From assembly GCA_944381055.1 (NCBI GenBank), contig CALWJQ010000072.1, positions 1 through 46,833 of the forward strand: DNA of 46,833 nt, written 5' to 3'. Shown here piece by piece: positions 38,519-46,833 of this stretch. The DNA comes from an uncultured Clostridia bacterium. GTDB taxonomy: Bacteria > Bacillota > Clostridia > Oscillospirales > Butyricicoccaceae. The position numbers were made by a program, and so were the translations under genes. A model generated the notes under the pieces. That model worked only from the letters and a program-made list of their open reading frames with translations, was not told the DNA's origin and did not search any database. Each line of letters opens with the position of its first letter. The stretch's first letter is position 1.

Positions 38519-39772
38519 ATGAATCGACCGGCTGCCGGCCGGCGCGAAACGGTCAACCTGTGGCTCTCGGTCGCAGGGCAGGGCGTTTCGGGATTGGGCC
38601 ATTACCTGTTTTCTTTTGCCATGGGGCTTTATGTTTTATCGCTGACCGGATCGGCGCAGAGCTACGCCGTAACGGTCGCCGTCTCGCTGCTGCCGTCGGC
38701 CGTGCTGTCGCCCATTGTCGGCGCGCTGGCCGACCGGCTAAGCAAAAAGCTGCTCATCGTCCTGAGCGACGCGCTCAACTGCCTGCTTTTGCTGGGCGCC
38801 TTTACCGTCGCGCTGACCCGCCCGCTGACGGTGGGCAACATTTACCTTATCACCTTTCTCATGAGCGTGTTCAGCCCCTTTGTCAACGTGACCTTTACCG
38901 CCGCCGCGCCGCGGCTGGTCTCGGACCGCCTGCTGTCCCGCCTGGTTTCCTACCGCACGGCCGTCACCAGCGTCATCCAGGTGGCGACGCCCGTTCTGAG
39001 CGGCGCTGTTTATGTTGTGCTCGACATCCGCCTGTTCATCCTGTTCTCTTCCATTGCCTACGGCCTTTCGGCACTGTCCGAGCTTTTCATTGATTTTGAC
39101 TTCAACCCGCTGGGCGAACAGGCCGAAACCGGGGAATCGTTCCTGCGGGCGCTGCGCAGCGGAACCGCATACCTGCTTTCTTCACACGCACTGGTGTCCA
39201 TCGTCACCGTCATGCTGCTGGTCAACCTGTGGTTTGCGGCGCTCGACGCCGTACTGCCCTATTCCATGCTTGAGCTCATCGGGCTGAACGAAGGCGCTTA
39301 CGGCGTTATTATGGCGGCCTTTTCAGTGGGCACCCTGCTGGGCTCAGTCTACGTCGGCCGCCGGGACATCCGGTTTACCTCACGCCTGGTTTCGCTGTCG
39401 CTGGCGCTGTGCGCCCTGTGCATGGCCGTACTGGCCGTGCCCATGGGCCTGCCCATGCCCAAGCCGCTGGCCGCCGTTATTTTGTTTTCCGGCTGCGCCG
39501 CCATCGGCCTCATCAGCTCGTTTATCAACGTTCCGTCCAGCGTATTTATCCAGCGCATCGTGCCCGGCGAACTTCTCGGCCGCATCGGCGGGATGCTTGC
39601 AACCATCAACATGGTCATGTCGCCGGTGGGAATGTTGATTTCAGGTACGCTGGCCGACCACGTCCACCCGTCGATCATTCTTACGGTCTGCGCCGTCATG
39701 GTGGCCGCCGTGGCGCTGCTGTGCCGCAGAATGAGTTCGGTCGACGAGGCGGCCGCCCGACTCTCACAATAA
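38519..39772 (+). CDS. MFS transporter (MDR-type, 12 helices)
   Basis: A 417-residue major facilitator superfamily permease with about twelve hydrophobic segments. Motif A-like ALADRLSKKLLI (about 74-85) lies between helices 2 and 3, and the second half carries GRRDIRF at the equivalent loop. The closest general type is the MFS_3/enterobactin-exporter and macrolide-efflux group. ATG 38519 follows GGGAGGTG. Last gene of the PadR-HAAS operon, so export of a compound sensed by that module is plausible. Substrate unknown. Confidence 0.85.
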   Translation: MNRPAAGRRETVNLWLSVAGQGVSGLGHYLFSFAMGLYVLSLTGSAQSYAVTVAVSLLPSAVLSPIVGALADRLSKKLLIVLSDALNCLLLLGAFTVALTRPLTVGNIYLITFLMSVFSPFVNVTFTAAAPRLVSDRLLSRLVSYRTAVTSVIQVATPVLSGAVYVVLDIRLFILFSSIAYGLSALSELFIDFDFNPLGEQAETGESFLRALRSGTAYLLSSHALVSIVTVMLLVNLWFAALDAVLPYSMLELIGLNEGAYGVIMAAFSVGTLLGSVYVGRRDIRFTSRLVSLSLALCALCMAVLAVPMGLPMPKPLAAVILFSGCAAIGLISSFINVPSSVFIQRIVPGELLGRIGGMLATINMVMSPVGMLISGTLADHVHPSIILTVCAVMVAAVALLCRRMSSVDEAAARLSQ

Positions 39773-39817
39773 AAAATGCGTCAATCCAAAGCCGTATGGT
39801 TCGGATTGACGCATTTT
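39773..39817. terminator. Terminator of the PadR-MFS operon
   Basis: AAAATGCGTCAATCC (39773-39787) pairs perfectly over 15 bases with GGATTGACGCATTTT (39803-39817). Confidence 0.88.
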
Positions 39818-39840
39818 CATCTATATCAGCCGGAAAATAA

Positions 39841-39860
39841 AAAAACCGCTTGCGCGGCGG
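39841..39860 (-). terminator. Terminator of the 31-residue peptide gene
   Basis: On the minus strand, CCGC-GCAA-GCGG followed by TTTTTTT. A short stem with a stable GNRA-type loop. Confidence 0.6.
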
Positions 39861-39870
39861 CTCCCCCGGC

Positions 39871-39966
39871 TCACTTCTCGCTCACATAAACGTCTTCGTC
39901 CCTGAAAATCAGTTCGTCGACGTCGTCGCTGCTGGTCAAGGGCATATTTTTCAGTTTGCTGTTCAT
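39871..39966 (-). CDS. 31-residue acidic peptide gene
   Basis: The frame MNSKLKNMPLTSSDDVDELI continues FRDEDVYVSEK and stops. It has a near-perfect RBS (AAAGGAGG), a TATAAT -10 upstream (39998-40003) and a terminator 10 bases after the stop, so it is built as a complete gene. The C-terminal two thirds is strongly acidic. No modification or export gene adjoins it, so a peptide product is not implied. It sits between the MFS operon and sigF, reading left. I recognise no family. Confidence 0.65.
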   Translation of the reverse strand: MNSKLKNMPLTSSDDVDELIFRDEDVYVSEK

Positions 39967-39997
39967 AGGTACCTCCTTTCTCTCACCTGCTGAGCAC

Positions 39998-40026
39998 ATT
40001 ATACCCCAGTTTATGCCGCCGTTCCA
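39998..40026 (-). promoter_or_regulatory. Promoter of the 31-residue peptide gene
   Basis: On the minus strand, a perfect TATAAT (39998-40003) with a poor -35 (TGGAAC, 40021-40026) at 17 bases. Confidence 0.5.
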
Positions 40027-40064
40027 GCAGCGATGCATGAAGATTCTGAAAAATTTCTGTAAAC

Positions 40065-40092
40065 GCGCCTGTCCGTTTTCCCGGACAGGCGC
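40065..40092 (-). terminator. Terminator-like hairpin after sigF
   Basis: GCGCCTGTCCG (40065-40075) pairs perfectly with CGGACAGGCGC (40082-40092), directly abutting the sigF stop. The T-tract is short (GTTTAC), so termination may be partial. Confidence 0.65.
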
Positions 40093-40806
40093 TTATCCTG
40101 TCAGGATTTCGCGCAGCATGACGAGCGCGCGCCGTTCGACGCGCGACACCTGCACCTGGGATATGCCAAGGATGCCGGCCGTTTTCTGCTGCGTCAGGTC
40201 GCGGAAAAACCGCAGGGCCAGCACCGATCGCTCGAGGGCGGGCAGCTTTTCCAGGCCCTGGCGCAGGGCGATGTTTTCAACCAGCGCGTCTTCCGTGCTT
40301 TCGCCCAGCACGTCTTTGAGCGTAAAACCGTCTTCGCCCATCTCGGCATCCAGCGAAAAGGCGCCCGCTCCGGCGTTTTCACACATGGCGACCTCGTCGG
40401 GCGAAAGCCCGGTAGCCTGGCACAAGTCGCTCAGACGGACTTCGCCCCCCTTTTCGGCTTCCAGCCTGGTACGGGCTGCGCCGACACGCGCGGCGTTTTC
40501 CCGGATGCTGCGGCTGACCTTGATCATGCCGTCGTCGCGCAAAAAGCGCTTAATCTCCCCGGCGATTTTGGGCACCGCATAGGTCGAAAGCTGGGTGCCA
40601 TAGGCAGGATCATAGCCCCGTACCGCTTTGATGAACCCAATGCTGCCCAGCTGGAACAAATCCTCGAGCTCGACGCCGCGGCCCATAAAACGCCGCGCTA
40701 CGCTCCAAATCAGGGTGGCGTTCTGCTCGACAAGCCGGCCGAGATCTTCGTCGCTGCCGTCATACAGGGGGTTTTTATGCGTGTCCGGCGCACCGACGCC
40801 CGTCAC
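40093..40806 (-). CDS. sigF: RNA polymerase sigma-F, forespore-specific
   Basis: Sigma-F (SpoIIAC) is the first compartment-specific sigma factor, active in the forespore. The 237-residue protein has region 2 (LVWSVARRF-like LIWSVARRF, GVELEDLFQLGSIGFIKAVR, FSTYAVP-like LSTYAVPKIAGEIKRFLRDD), region 3 (VSRSIRENAARV) and region 4 with the helix-turn-helix LTQQKTAGILGISQVQVSRVE. It follows spoIIAB with a 4-base overlap, completing the spoIIA operon order AA-AB-AC, which separates it from the close paralogue sigma-G. SpoIIAB holds it inactive and SpoIIAA releases it. Confidence 0.95.
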   Translation of the reverse strand: MTGVGAPDTHKNPLYDGSDEDLGRLVEQNATLIWSVARRFMGRGVELEDLFQLGSIGFIKAVRGYDPAYGTQLSTYAVPKIAGEIKRFLRDDGMIKVSRSIRENAARVGAARTRLEAEKGGEVRLSDLCQATGLSPDEVAMCENAGAGAFSLDAEMGEDGFTLKDVLGESTEDALVENIALRQGLEKLPALERSVLALRFFRDLTQQKTAGILGISQVQVSRVERRALVMLREILTG

Positions 40807-41252
40807 TTTGCACGCCCCGACAGGCGCTGCGACAGCGCCTTCTGCATCCGCACCGTCGTGCCTTTTCCGGGCGACGATCGCACGCTCAGCTTGTCCATAA
40901 AGTTTTCCATAATGGTAAACCCCATGCCGCTGCGCTCGGCGCCGCCCGTCGTGTAGAGCGGCGTGCGGGCCCGGGCGATATCCTCGATGCCGCAGCCCTG
41001 ATCGCGCACCGTAATTTCAACGGCCGCCGGCTCAAGCAGCCGCACCGTCATAACGACCATCCCGACGCTGTCGCGGTAACCATGCACAATGCAGTTGGTC
41101 ACCGCTTCGGACACCGCCGTCTTGATATCGCCCAGTTCGTCGAGCGTCGGGTCGAGCTGCGCAATAAAAGCGGCCGCTGCCGCGCGCGCGAACGATTCGT
41201 TGTTCGAACGGCTGGGGAACCGTATGGTAAAACTGTTGATCACTTTTTTCAT
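40803..41252 (-). CDS. spoIIAB: Anti-sigma-F factor and SpoIIAA kinase
   Basis: SpoIIAB binds sigma-F and phosphorylates SpoIIAA with ATP. The 149-residue GHKL kinase has the N box DIKTAVSEAVTNCIVHGY (about 42-59), G1 box VRDQGCGIEDI (about 81-91), and G2 region ERSGMGFTIMENFMD. Length matches the family. ATG 41252 follows GGGGGAAATACATA; an upstream extension to 41372 lies inside spoIIAA and is rejected. Second gene of spoIIA, 17 bases after spoIIAA. Confidence 0.95.
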   Translation of the reverse strand: MKKVINSFTIRFPSRSNNESFARAAAAAFIAQLDPTLDELGDIKTAVSEAVTNCIVHGYRDSVGMVVMTVRLLEPAAVEITVRDQGCGIEDIARARTPLYTTGGAERSGMGFTIMENFMDKLSVRSSPGKGTTVRMQKALSQRLSGRAK

Positions 41253-41269
41253 TATGTATTTCCCCCTGT

Positions 41270-41575
41270 TTAAATAAAGGATATGAGCTTGTCCAGCCCG
41301 GCGGCGTCCAGGACGCGCCGCGCCTGCTTGCACGCGCCGCGCACGCAGAAATGCCCGCCCGCTGCCTGGCACGCCTGAAAAGTGCGCAGAACGACGGCAA
41401 TACCCGAGCTGTCCATAAACCCCACGCCGCTCAGGTCAAGCACCACCGACCGCGGTACCCCCTCGCCGATGCTTTCGCCGATCACGCGCATGGCGTCCAG
41501 CGCCTCGTGATGCCCCAATTCGCCGGCCAGGGCGATGCAAAGGGCGCCGCCTTCGCGTTTCTGCACGATTTCCAT
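41270..41575 (-). CDS. spoIIAA: Anti-anti-sigma factor
   Basis: SpoIIAA is the STAS-domain antagonist that frees sigma-F when dephosphorylated by SpoIIE. The 101-residue protein has the core VVLDLSGVGFMDSSGIAVVL (44-63), in which the DSSG (55-58) carries the phospho-acceptor serine. ATG 41575 is chosen because GAGGTG lies 6-8 bases upstream; the GTG at 41584 overlaps that RBS. First gene of spoIIA. In Bacillus the operon is sigma-H driven, but I could not identify a clear sigma-H site in the 110-base leader, which contains two hairpins. Confidence 0.93.
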   Translation of the reverse strand: MEIVQKREGGALCIALAGELGHHEALDAMRVIGESIGEGVPRSVVLDLSGVGFMDSSGIAVVLRTFQACQAAGGHFCVRGACKQARRVLDAAGLDKLISFI

Positions 41576-41592
41576 CTGTTTCACCTCTGCCC

Positions 41593-41611
41593 GCCCGGCC
41601 TTTGGCCGGGC
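41593..41611 (-). promoter_or_regulatory. Leader hairpin just upstream of spoIIAA
   Basis: GCCCGGCC (41593-41600), TTT loop, GGCCGGGC (41604-41611). It lies between the folC terminator and the spoIIAA RBS, without a T-tract on the minus strand, so it is probably a leader structure rather than a terminator. Confidence 0.4.
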
Positions 41612-41628
41612 CGTATTTTATGTATAAA

Positions 41629-41666
41629 AAAATACCGGTGCGTCCCGCAGGACACACCAGTATTTT
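41629..41666 (-). terminator. Terminator of the valS-folC unit
   Basis: AAAATAC (41629-41635) with GTATTTT (41660-41666), then GGTG/CACC and GTCC/GGAC with two mismatches, loop CGCA. On the minus strand it is followed by T7. Confidence 0.75.
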
Positions 41667-41688
41667 ACAAAAAAACGGTTGTCGGTTT

Positions 41689-42981
41689 TCAGCGAATGTC
41701 GTCGGCGGCCTCTTGAAAAGCGCGTTTGCAGTCGCCAATCATGTACAGCGAACCGCAGGCGATGACAACGCCGTCCGCCCCGGCGGCGGCGACGGCTTCA
41801 CGCGATGCCCGTTTGGGGTCGGGCTGCACCCGCACGTCGGCGCAGAATCGCGACGCCGCTTCCGCGGTCCTGCGCGCGTCCAGGGCGCGGGGCGAATCGG
41901 GCTGCGCCGCAATAAACACGTCGCTGCGCGACGCCACTTCGCCGATACAGTGCTCGTAATCCTTGTCGCTCACCATGCCCATGACGGTGACGACCCGCTT
42001 TCCTGTGAAAAAGCCGTCCATCGTCTTGCACAGCTGGGCGACGGCGTCGGGGTTGTGCGCGCCGTCGATGAGGCACAGCGGCGAACGCCGCACCACCTCG
42101 AGCCGCCCGCCGAAATGGGTGTTGGCCAGCCCCCATTTCACCGCTTCCTGCGGGATTTTCCAGCCGCCGGCCCGCAGTTCTTCACAGACAGACAGCACGG
42201 TCAGGGCATTATAGACCTGGTAGCCGCCGCGCATGGAAAGGTGGTACCCTTCCCCTTTATAGCGGATATCTGAACCGTCAAAGCCGCTTTGCAGCACGGT
42301 CAGCTGCGACAGATCGGGGATATTGGGTGCAATGCCCTTTTCCGCACAGGTGCGCTTGACGACGGCAAGGGCCTCTTCGTCGAGCAGCGGGTAAACGGCC
42401 GCACGGCTGCCTTTTTTCAAAATACCGCATTTTTCAAAGGCGATTTCCGCCGTTGTATGGCCGAGGATATGGGTGTGATCGAGCGAAATGGACAAAATGG
42501 CGGCGCAGTCCGGCGCGTCAATCACGTTGGTGCTGTCAAAGCGGCCGCCCAGTCCGACTTCAAAAACGACGATGTCACACCCGCGGTCGGCGAACCAGCG
42601 CAGCGCCAGCGCCGTGACAATTTCAAATTCGGTCGGCTCGCTCCCTTCCCTTTTCATCTGCTCAATAAAGGGCAGGGCTTTTTCCAGCGTGTCGGCCAGC
42701 TCCTGCTGGGGGATCATCTCGCCGTTTATCTGCATCCGTTCACGAAAATCAAGCACAAAAGGCGAAATGAACATGCCGGTTTTATATCCAGCCCTTTGCA
42801 GGATATTTGCCGTCATGGCCACCGTACTGCCCTTGCCGTTTGTACCGGCGACGTGGACAAAGCGCAGGCTGTCCTGCGGGTGCCCCAGCAGGCCGCACAG
42901 GCGGCGGATGCGTTCCAGCCCCAGCTGCGAACCCAGCCGGGTCGCATTGTGAATAACGGAAAGTGCCTCCTGGTATTCCAT
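41689..42981 (-). CDS. folC: Dihydrofolate synthase / folylpolyglutamate synthase
   Basis: FolC adds glutamate to dihydropteroate or tetrahydrofolate, an ATP-dependent Mur-ligase-type reaction. The 430-residue protein has the P-loop GTNGKGST (46-53), SPFVLDFRERMQINGEMI, FEVGLGGRFDSTNVI, LDHTHILGHTTAEIAFEKCG (Mur-ligase metal and ATP site) and the C-terminal DGAHNPDAV. ATG 42981 follows AAAGGAG. It starts 10 bases after the valS stop; the valS-folC pair is a familiar Firmicutes arrangement, here under the valS T-box. Confidence 0.95.
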   Translation of the reverse strand: MEYQEALSVIHNATRLGSQLGLERIRRLCGLLGHPQDSLRFVHVAGTNGKGSTVAMTANILQRAGYKTGMFISPFVLDFRERMQINGEMIPQQELADTLEKALPFIEQMKREGSEPTEFEIVTALALRWFADRGCDIVVFEVGLGGRFDSTNVIDAPDCAAILSISLDHTHILGHTTAEIAFEKCGILKKGSRAAVYPLLDEEALAVVKRTCAEKGIAPNIPDLSQLTVLQSGFDGSDIRYKGEGYHLSMRGGYQVYNALTVLSVCEELRAGGWKIPQEAVKWGLANTHFGGRLEVVRRSPLCLIDGAHNPDAVAQLCKTMDGFFTGKRVVTVMGMVSDKDYEHCIGEVASRSDVFIAAQPDSPRALDARRTAEAASRFCADVRVQPDPKRASREAVAAAGADGVVIACGSLYMIGDCKRAFQEAADDIR

Positions 42982-42991
42982 GATTTCTCCT

Positions 42992-45625
42992 TTACAGCTG
43001 GCGCAGGCTCTCTTCCAGGCGGGCCTGCAGTTCCTGCAGCTTGCGGCGGCGCTCTTTTTCGCCCTCGACGACCTGGGCGGGCGCCTTCTGCACGAATTTT
43101 TCGTTTTGCAGCTTTTGATCAATGCGGGCGATCTGCCCCGACACATTGTCCAGTTCCTTTTGCAGGCGCTGGCGCTCTTTTTCCGTGTCGACCAGGTCGC
43201 TCATGGGCATATAGACCCGGGCCGTGCCGGCGACGACCGACACCATGCCCGCCGTGTCTTCCGGCGCTTCGGCCAGCACTGTGACATGCGAACCATACGC
43301 CAGCTTTTTCAGGACGGGCTCAGCCGATCGGTACAAATCCCCGCGCGCGGTGACAATGATCAGTTCGGCGCGCCGCGTGGGCGGCACATTCATTTCGGCG
43401 CGGCGGGTGCGGATGGCGCGGATAACGTCCATAACGCCTTCCATATCGCGACATTCTTCGGCAAAGCACAGCTTTTCATCGTACTGCGGCCACTGCGACA
43501 CCATGATCGAGCTGTCTGCGCCCCTGAGCCCCTGCCACACCTGTTCAGTGATATAGGGCATAAAGGGGTGCAGAAGCTGCATGACGCCGGTCAAAACGTG
43601 GCCGAGCACCCGCTGGGCCTGCTCGGACGCCGCAGGGTCTGCGCCCTCGCCCAGGCGGGGCTTGCACAGCTCGATATACCAGTCGCAGAAGCTGTCCCAA
43701 ATAAAGGAGTACAGCTTGTCGGCCGCAACGCCCAGCTCGAACCGGTCGAGGTTGTCGGTCACTTCGCGCACCAGTTCGTTGTATCGGTGCAGGATCCACT
43801 TGTCCTCAAGGCTGAGCGTTTCGGGCAGAGCAAAGTCGGGCACCGTCAGGTTCATGAGCACAAACCGCGACGCATTCCAGATCTTGTTGCAGAAGTTGCG
43901 GTTGCTCTCGACCTTTTCAACCGAAAAACGGATATCGTTGCCCGGGCTGTTGCCGGTAATCAGGGTAAAACGCAGCGCATCCGCCCCGTATTTGTCGATA
44001 ATTTCAAGCGGATCGATGCCGTTGCCCAGGCTTTTGGACATTTTGCGCCCCTGCGCGTCGCGCACAAGGCCGTGGATATAAACCGTCTTAAAGGGGGGCT
44101 CGTGCATGTGCTCCATGGCGGAAAAAATCATGCGGGCCACCCAGAAAAAGATGATGTCATAGCCGGTGACGAGCACGTCGGTCGGATAAAAATACTCGAG
44201 CTCGGGTGTTTTTTCCGGCCAGCCGAGCGTCGAAAACGGCCACAGCGCCGAGCTGAACCAGGTGTCGAGCACGTCTTCATCCTGGCGAATGCTGGAGCCG
44301 CCGCATTTGGGGCAGCAGGTTACCGGCGTCTTGCTGACCTCCATGTGCCCGCAGTCATCACAGTAGTACGCCGGGATCTGATGCCCCCACCACAGCTGGC
44401 GCGAAATGCACCAGTCGTGGACGTTTTCCATCCAGTTGGTGTAAATTTTTGTAAAGCGTTCGGGGACAAACCGGACCTCGCCGTCTTCGACAGCGCGGAT
44501 GGCCTCTTTGGCCAGCGGCGCCATTTTGACGAACCACTGCGCCGACGTCACAGGCTCGACGTCGGTATGGCAGCGGTAGCAGGTGCCGACGTTATGGGTG
44601 TAGTCTTCGGTCTTGACCAGATACCCCTGCGCTTCAAGGTCTCGGACAATGGCCTTGCGGCATTCCAGGCGGTCCATGCCCTGATAAGGCCCGCCGTTTT
44701 CATTGACCTTCCCGTCCTCGTCGAGCACCAGGATGAACTCAAGATTGTGCCGCTGGCCCATTTCAAAGTCATTGGGGTCGTGGCACGGCGTCACCTTGAC
44801 GCAGCCGGTGCCGAAATCCATTTCGACATATTCATCGGCAAAAATGGGGATTGACCGGTTCATAATGGGCAGAATGGCGCGTTTTCCGATCAGGTGGCGG
44901 TAACGCTCGTCTTTGGGGTTGACGGCGATGCCGGTGTCGCCCATCATGGTTTCGGGGCGGGTCGTAGCGATGACCAGATATTCATCCGACCCCTCGATCG
45001 GGTAGCGCACATGCCACAGATGCCCCGGTTTTTCGACATACTCGACCTCAGCGTCAGACAGTGCGGTGCGGCAGTGGGGGCACCAGTTGATGATACGGCT
45101 CCCCTTATAGATCAGGCCTTTGCTGTACAGGTCGACAAAGACCTCTTTAACGGCGTTGGAAAGCCCTTCGTCCATGGTAAAGCGCAGGCGCCGCCAGTCG
45201 CACGACGAGCCCAGCTTGCGCAGCTGGCTCAGGATGCGCGAACCGTATTTTTCCTTCCATTCCCAGACGCGGCGGACAAACTCTTCACGCCCCAGGTCGT
45301 AACGGGTCAGTCCCTCTTCGTTGCGCAGCGCTTCTTCGACCTTGATCTGCGTAGCGATACCGGCATGGTCGGTTCCCGGCAGCCACAGCGCTTCGTATCC
45401 CTGCATCCGCTTAAACCGGATCAGGGTGTCCTGCAGCGTCTCGTCGAAAGCGTGTCCCATATGCAGCTGCCCCGTGACGTTGGGGGGCGGGATGACAATG
45501 GTAAAAGGCTTTTTGTCCGGGTTGACTTCGGCGTTGAAAAAGCCGCTTTCTTCCCAGTACCGGTACAGCCGGTCTTCACATTCGCGGGGGTCATAGGTCT
45601 TGGGCAGTTCTCGTCGCTGGCTCAT
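42992..45625 (-). CDS. valS: Valyl-tRNA synthetase
   Basis: ValS charges tRNA-Val and edits misactivated threonine. The 877-residue class I synthetase has the HIGH-type motif [12 protein letters not shown] (49-60), the editing domain with [16 protein letters not shown], the KMSKS loop [14 protein letters not shown], an anticodon-binding domain with [21 protein letters not shown] sequence, and a C-terminal coiled-coil arm (about 805-877) that clamps the tRNA. Zinc-binding CPHC and CPKC knuckles lie in the inserted domains. ATG 45625 follows GGAGGAAA. A T-box leader and consensus promoter precede it. Confidence 0.97.
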   Translation of the reverse strand: MSQRRELPKTYDPRECEDRLYRYWEESGFFNAEVNPDKKPFTIVIPPPNVTGQLHMGHAFDETLQDTLIRFKRMQGYEALWLPGTDHAGIATQIKVEEALRNEEGLTRYDLGREEFVRRVWEWKEKYGSRILSQLRKLGSSCDWRRLRFTMDEGLSNAVKEVFVDLYSKGLIYKGSRIINWCPHCRTALSDAEVEYVEKPGHLWHVRYPIEGSDEYLVIATTRPETMMGDTGIAVNPKDERYRHLIGKRAILPIMNRSIPIFADEYVEMDFGTGCVKVTPCHDPNDFEMGQRHNLEFILVLDEDGKVNENGGPYQGMDRLECRKAIVRDLEAQGYLVKTEDYTHNVGTCYRCHTDVEPVTSAQWFVKMAPLAKEAIRAVEDGEVRFVPERFTKIYTNWMENVHDWCISRQLWWGHQIPAYYCDDCGHMEVSKTPVTCCPKCGGSSIRQDEDVLDTWFSSALWPFSTLGWPEKTPELEYFYPTDVLVTGYDIIFFWVARMIFSAMEHMHEPPFKTVYIHGLVRDAQGRKMSKSLGNGIDPLEIIDKYGADALRFTLITGNSPGNDIRFSVEKVESNRNFCNKIWNASRFVLMNLTVPDFALPETLSLEDKWILHRYNELVREVTDNLDRFELGVAADKLYSFIWDSFCDWYIELCKPRLGEGADPAASEQAQRVLGHVLTGVMQLLHPFMPYITEQVWQGLRGADSSIMVSQWPQYDEKLCFAEECRDMEGVMDVIRAIRTRRAEMNVPPTRRAELIIVTARGDLYRSAEPVLKKLAYGSHVTVLAEAPEDTAGMVSVVAGTARVYMPMSDLVDTEKERQRLQKELDNVSGQIARIDQKLQNEKFVQKAPAQVVEGEKERRRKLQELQARLEESLRQL

Positions 45626-45683
45626 CTCGTTTCCTCCTGTATTTTCAAATCTTTATTTCTGTGTCAGCGGCCGCTGAAAGCAA

Positions 45684-45933
45684 AAAAGGCTTCGTCCCAC
45701 CTCTGGGACGAAGCCTTGAAAACGCTCCGCGGTACCACCCAACTTCGCGCCGTACGGCGCGCACTCCGGGCGCAGACACGCCCTGCTCCTTAACGCGGAA
45801 AACGGCACGGCCTACTGCGGTTCAGCCTGCGGCTCGGGGACGACCTTGGGCGCGGCTCTCACGGGCGCTTGCACCAACCGCACCCTCTCTTCGCATCGAA
45901 ACCGGCCTACTCCTGCCCGTCATCGCTTTTGAT
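45684..45933 (-). promoter_or_regulatory. T-box riboswitch of valS
   Basis: The minus-strand leader contains the conserved T-box GGTGGTACCGCGG (45727-45739) followed by a terminator: AAGGCTTCGTCCCA (45686-45699) with TGGGACGAAGCCTT (45704-45717) and T6. Uncharged tRNA-Val would bind and favour the antiterminator. A GTCGTC pair at 45839-45844 gives the likely Val specifier codon (GTC), though I did not fold stem I. The transcript start is expected near 45933. Confidence 0.9.
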
Positions 45934-45939
45934 AAGGGT

Positions 45940-45968
45940 ATTATATGCACATTCCGGCCGTTTGTCAA
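45940..45968 (-). promoter_or_regulatory. Consensus promoter of valS-folC
   Basis: On the minus strand, TTGACA (45963-45968), 17 bases, TATAAT (45940-45945). Both boxes are perfect. Confidence 0.8.
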
Positions 45969-46039
45969 GTGCCGGCGTCCAGCCGCTTATCCAGAAAATG
46001 TAGGACTACAATACATCTTGGACAGTTGAATAAAAAAGG

Positions 46040-46115
46040 ATGAAGGATAAGGCCTCATCGGTTATAGTTGGAGTTGTGAGACAACAACTAAACGAGAGGG
46101 GGCCATATCCTTCAT
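46040..46115 (+). promoter_or_regulatory. Leader structure covering the transposase start codon
   Basis: ATGAAGGATAaGGCC (46040-46054) is complementary to GGCCaTATCCTTCAT (46101-46115), the latter including the first two bases of the start codon at 46114. Inside lies TAGTTG (46065-46070) with CAACTA (46085-46090). Such structures limit transposase made from outside transcripts. Confidence 0.6.
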
Positions 46116-46833
46116 GAGTAAGAGTATAACACAGGACATGGCATACAGGCAATCCCTAATGAAGTACACGGAAAAATACGGCGTGAGCCGGGCCAGCCGG
46201 AAGTACAACAAGAGCCGATCGTACATCTATCTACTTTTGGAAGGCCCGCTGGGACGGGACCGCGCAGTCTCTGGCCTGCCAGTCCCGGCGGCCCCGCAGT
46301 CATCCCAACCAGCATACGGAGGCGGAGCTGAAGCTGATCCGGGATATGCGCCGCCGCAATCCTCACCTTGGTATGGTGGAGCTATGGCACCGGTTGCGGC
46401 AGCGGGGCTACACCCGCCGCCCGGAGAGCCTGTTCCGGGTTATGAGGAAGCTGGGGTTGTTTCCTGCGGCCGAGAGGAAGAAAGCATACAAGCCAAAGCC
46501 CTACCAGCAGATGACCTATCCCGGCCAGCGTGTCCAGGTGGATGTGAAGGTGGTGCCCCGCTGCTGCGTCGTCGACCCGGAGCTGCGCCTGTTCCAGTAC
46601 ACTGCCATTGACGAGTTTACACGCCTGCGCTTCCTGGCCGCCTATCCCGAACAGTCCACCTTCTCCTCCGCCGACTTCCTCAAAAAGCTGGTCCGCTGGT
46701 ATGCCCGCCGGGGCATCCGGGTGGAGTGTGTCCAGACTGACAATGGCTTTGAGTTCACAAACCGGTTCTCCAACAGTAAGCGGGATATTCCTACCCTATT
46801 TGAGAAGACCGCTGCCTCGCTAAGCATCCGCCA
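46114..46833 (+). pseudogene. IS481-family transposase, frameshifted and cut by the window edge
   Basis: From ATG 46114 the frame reads an N-terminal helix-turn-helix (YTEKYGVSRASRKYNKSRSY) and then shifts. The DDE integrase core continues in the +1 frame from about 46232 (YFWKARWDG, then RRRNPHLGMVELWHRLRQRG, VDVKVVPRCC with the first Asp, and CVQTDNGFEF with the second). The junction looks like a 4-base insertion, CTAC, at 46231-46234: without it the frame reads YIYFWKARWDG, as expected. Either the copy is inactive or a programmed shift is used; IS481 transposases are normally a single frame. The third catalytic residue is beyond the edge. Confidence 0.8.

Larger units (their letters stand above)
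45999..46833 (+). mobile_element. Left part of an IS481-type insertion sequence (runs off the window)
   Basis: The probable left end is near 45999, where TGTAGGACTACAATACATCT begins; IS481 elements commonly start TGT. A 115-base leader with nested inverted repeats precedes the transposase frame. The right end lies outside the window, so neither the terminal repeats nor a target duplication can be checked. The insertion lies 31 bases upstream of the valS -35, outside the promoter. Confidence 0.65.

Noticed and set aside
41593..41700. A sigma-H promoter for spoIIAA
   Set aside because: I looked for AGGA...GAAT-type boxes upstream and found no acceptable match. The operon may be driven from elsewhere or by a divergent consensus.
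45661..45960. A small protein frame upstream of valS
   Set aside because: The region is fully explained by the T-box leader and its terminator.

Overview
The window looks like a chromosomal segment of a GC-rich, endospore-forming Clostridia, most likely of the Oscillospiraceae/Ruminococcaceae type. The evidence is the set of sporulation genes (spoIIR, spoIIID and the spoIIAA-spoIIAB-sigF operon), a type III glutamine synthetase, a valS T-box leader, textbook sigma-A promoters (TTGACA-N17-TATAAT) and strong AGGAGG-type ribosome binding sites. The species call is inference; no marker gene such as rRNA is present.

Layout. 1-5.2 kb: M19 dipeptidase; a leftward block of a DUF362-ferredoxin protein, ispE and spoIIR; then DUF378 and an SDR reductase. 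5.2-12.1 kb: ECF sigma/anti-sigma pair, glnN, xpt, an E2/CAT-fold acyltransferase homologue, a coiled-coil protein, an atypical thioredoxin and tRNA-Arg(CCG). 12.1-15.6 kb: an AgrC/AgrA-like two-component system, a nitrilase-superfamily amidase, and spoIIID with a sigma-E-like promoter. 15.6-21.5 kb: YbaK deacylase, then a D-aminoacylase and DUF819 membrane protein with a divergent LysR regulator, then ackA. 21.8-28.4 kb: tmcAL, a membrane-bound XRE regulator, and a MarR-controlled heterodimeric ABC exporter whose promoter carries two palindromic operators, followed by an array of long structured repeats with paired base changes. 28.5-36.1 kb: a small secreted zinc-ribbon-like protein, a lipoprotein, an orphan LytTR regulator with a membrane protein, tcdA, a NodB deacetylase, ProX and a serine hydrolase. 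36.2-40 kb: an extremely cysteine-rich protein, a PadR-HAAS/DUF4097-MFS cluster and a 31-residue acidic peptide gene. 40-46.8 kb: the spoIIA operon, folC, valS with its T-box, and the start of a frameshifted IS481-type element that runs off the right edge.

How the genes fit together. Several units are self-contained regulatory modules: ECF sigma/anti-sigma, RR/HK, PadR/HAAS/MFS, MarR/ABC, LysR/amidohydrolase/transporter and LytTR/membrane protein. Sporulation genes for forespore (sigF, spoIIR) and mother-cell (spoIIID) control are scattered between housekeeping genes.

The less ordinary content is: the repeat array at 28.0-28.4 kb, whose hairpins covary between units; two short open frames that look like N-terminal stubs of lost enzymes (DHFR-like at 3.9 kb, methyladenine-glycosylase-like at 32.1 kb), each keeping its promoter and RBS and abutting the next gene; a 24-cysteine, 98-residue protein; a possible small RNA divergent from the Agr-like system; and several sub-60-residue genes with good ribosome binding sites. 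All functions are read from sequence motifs by eye; no database search was possible.
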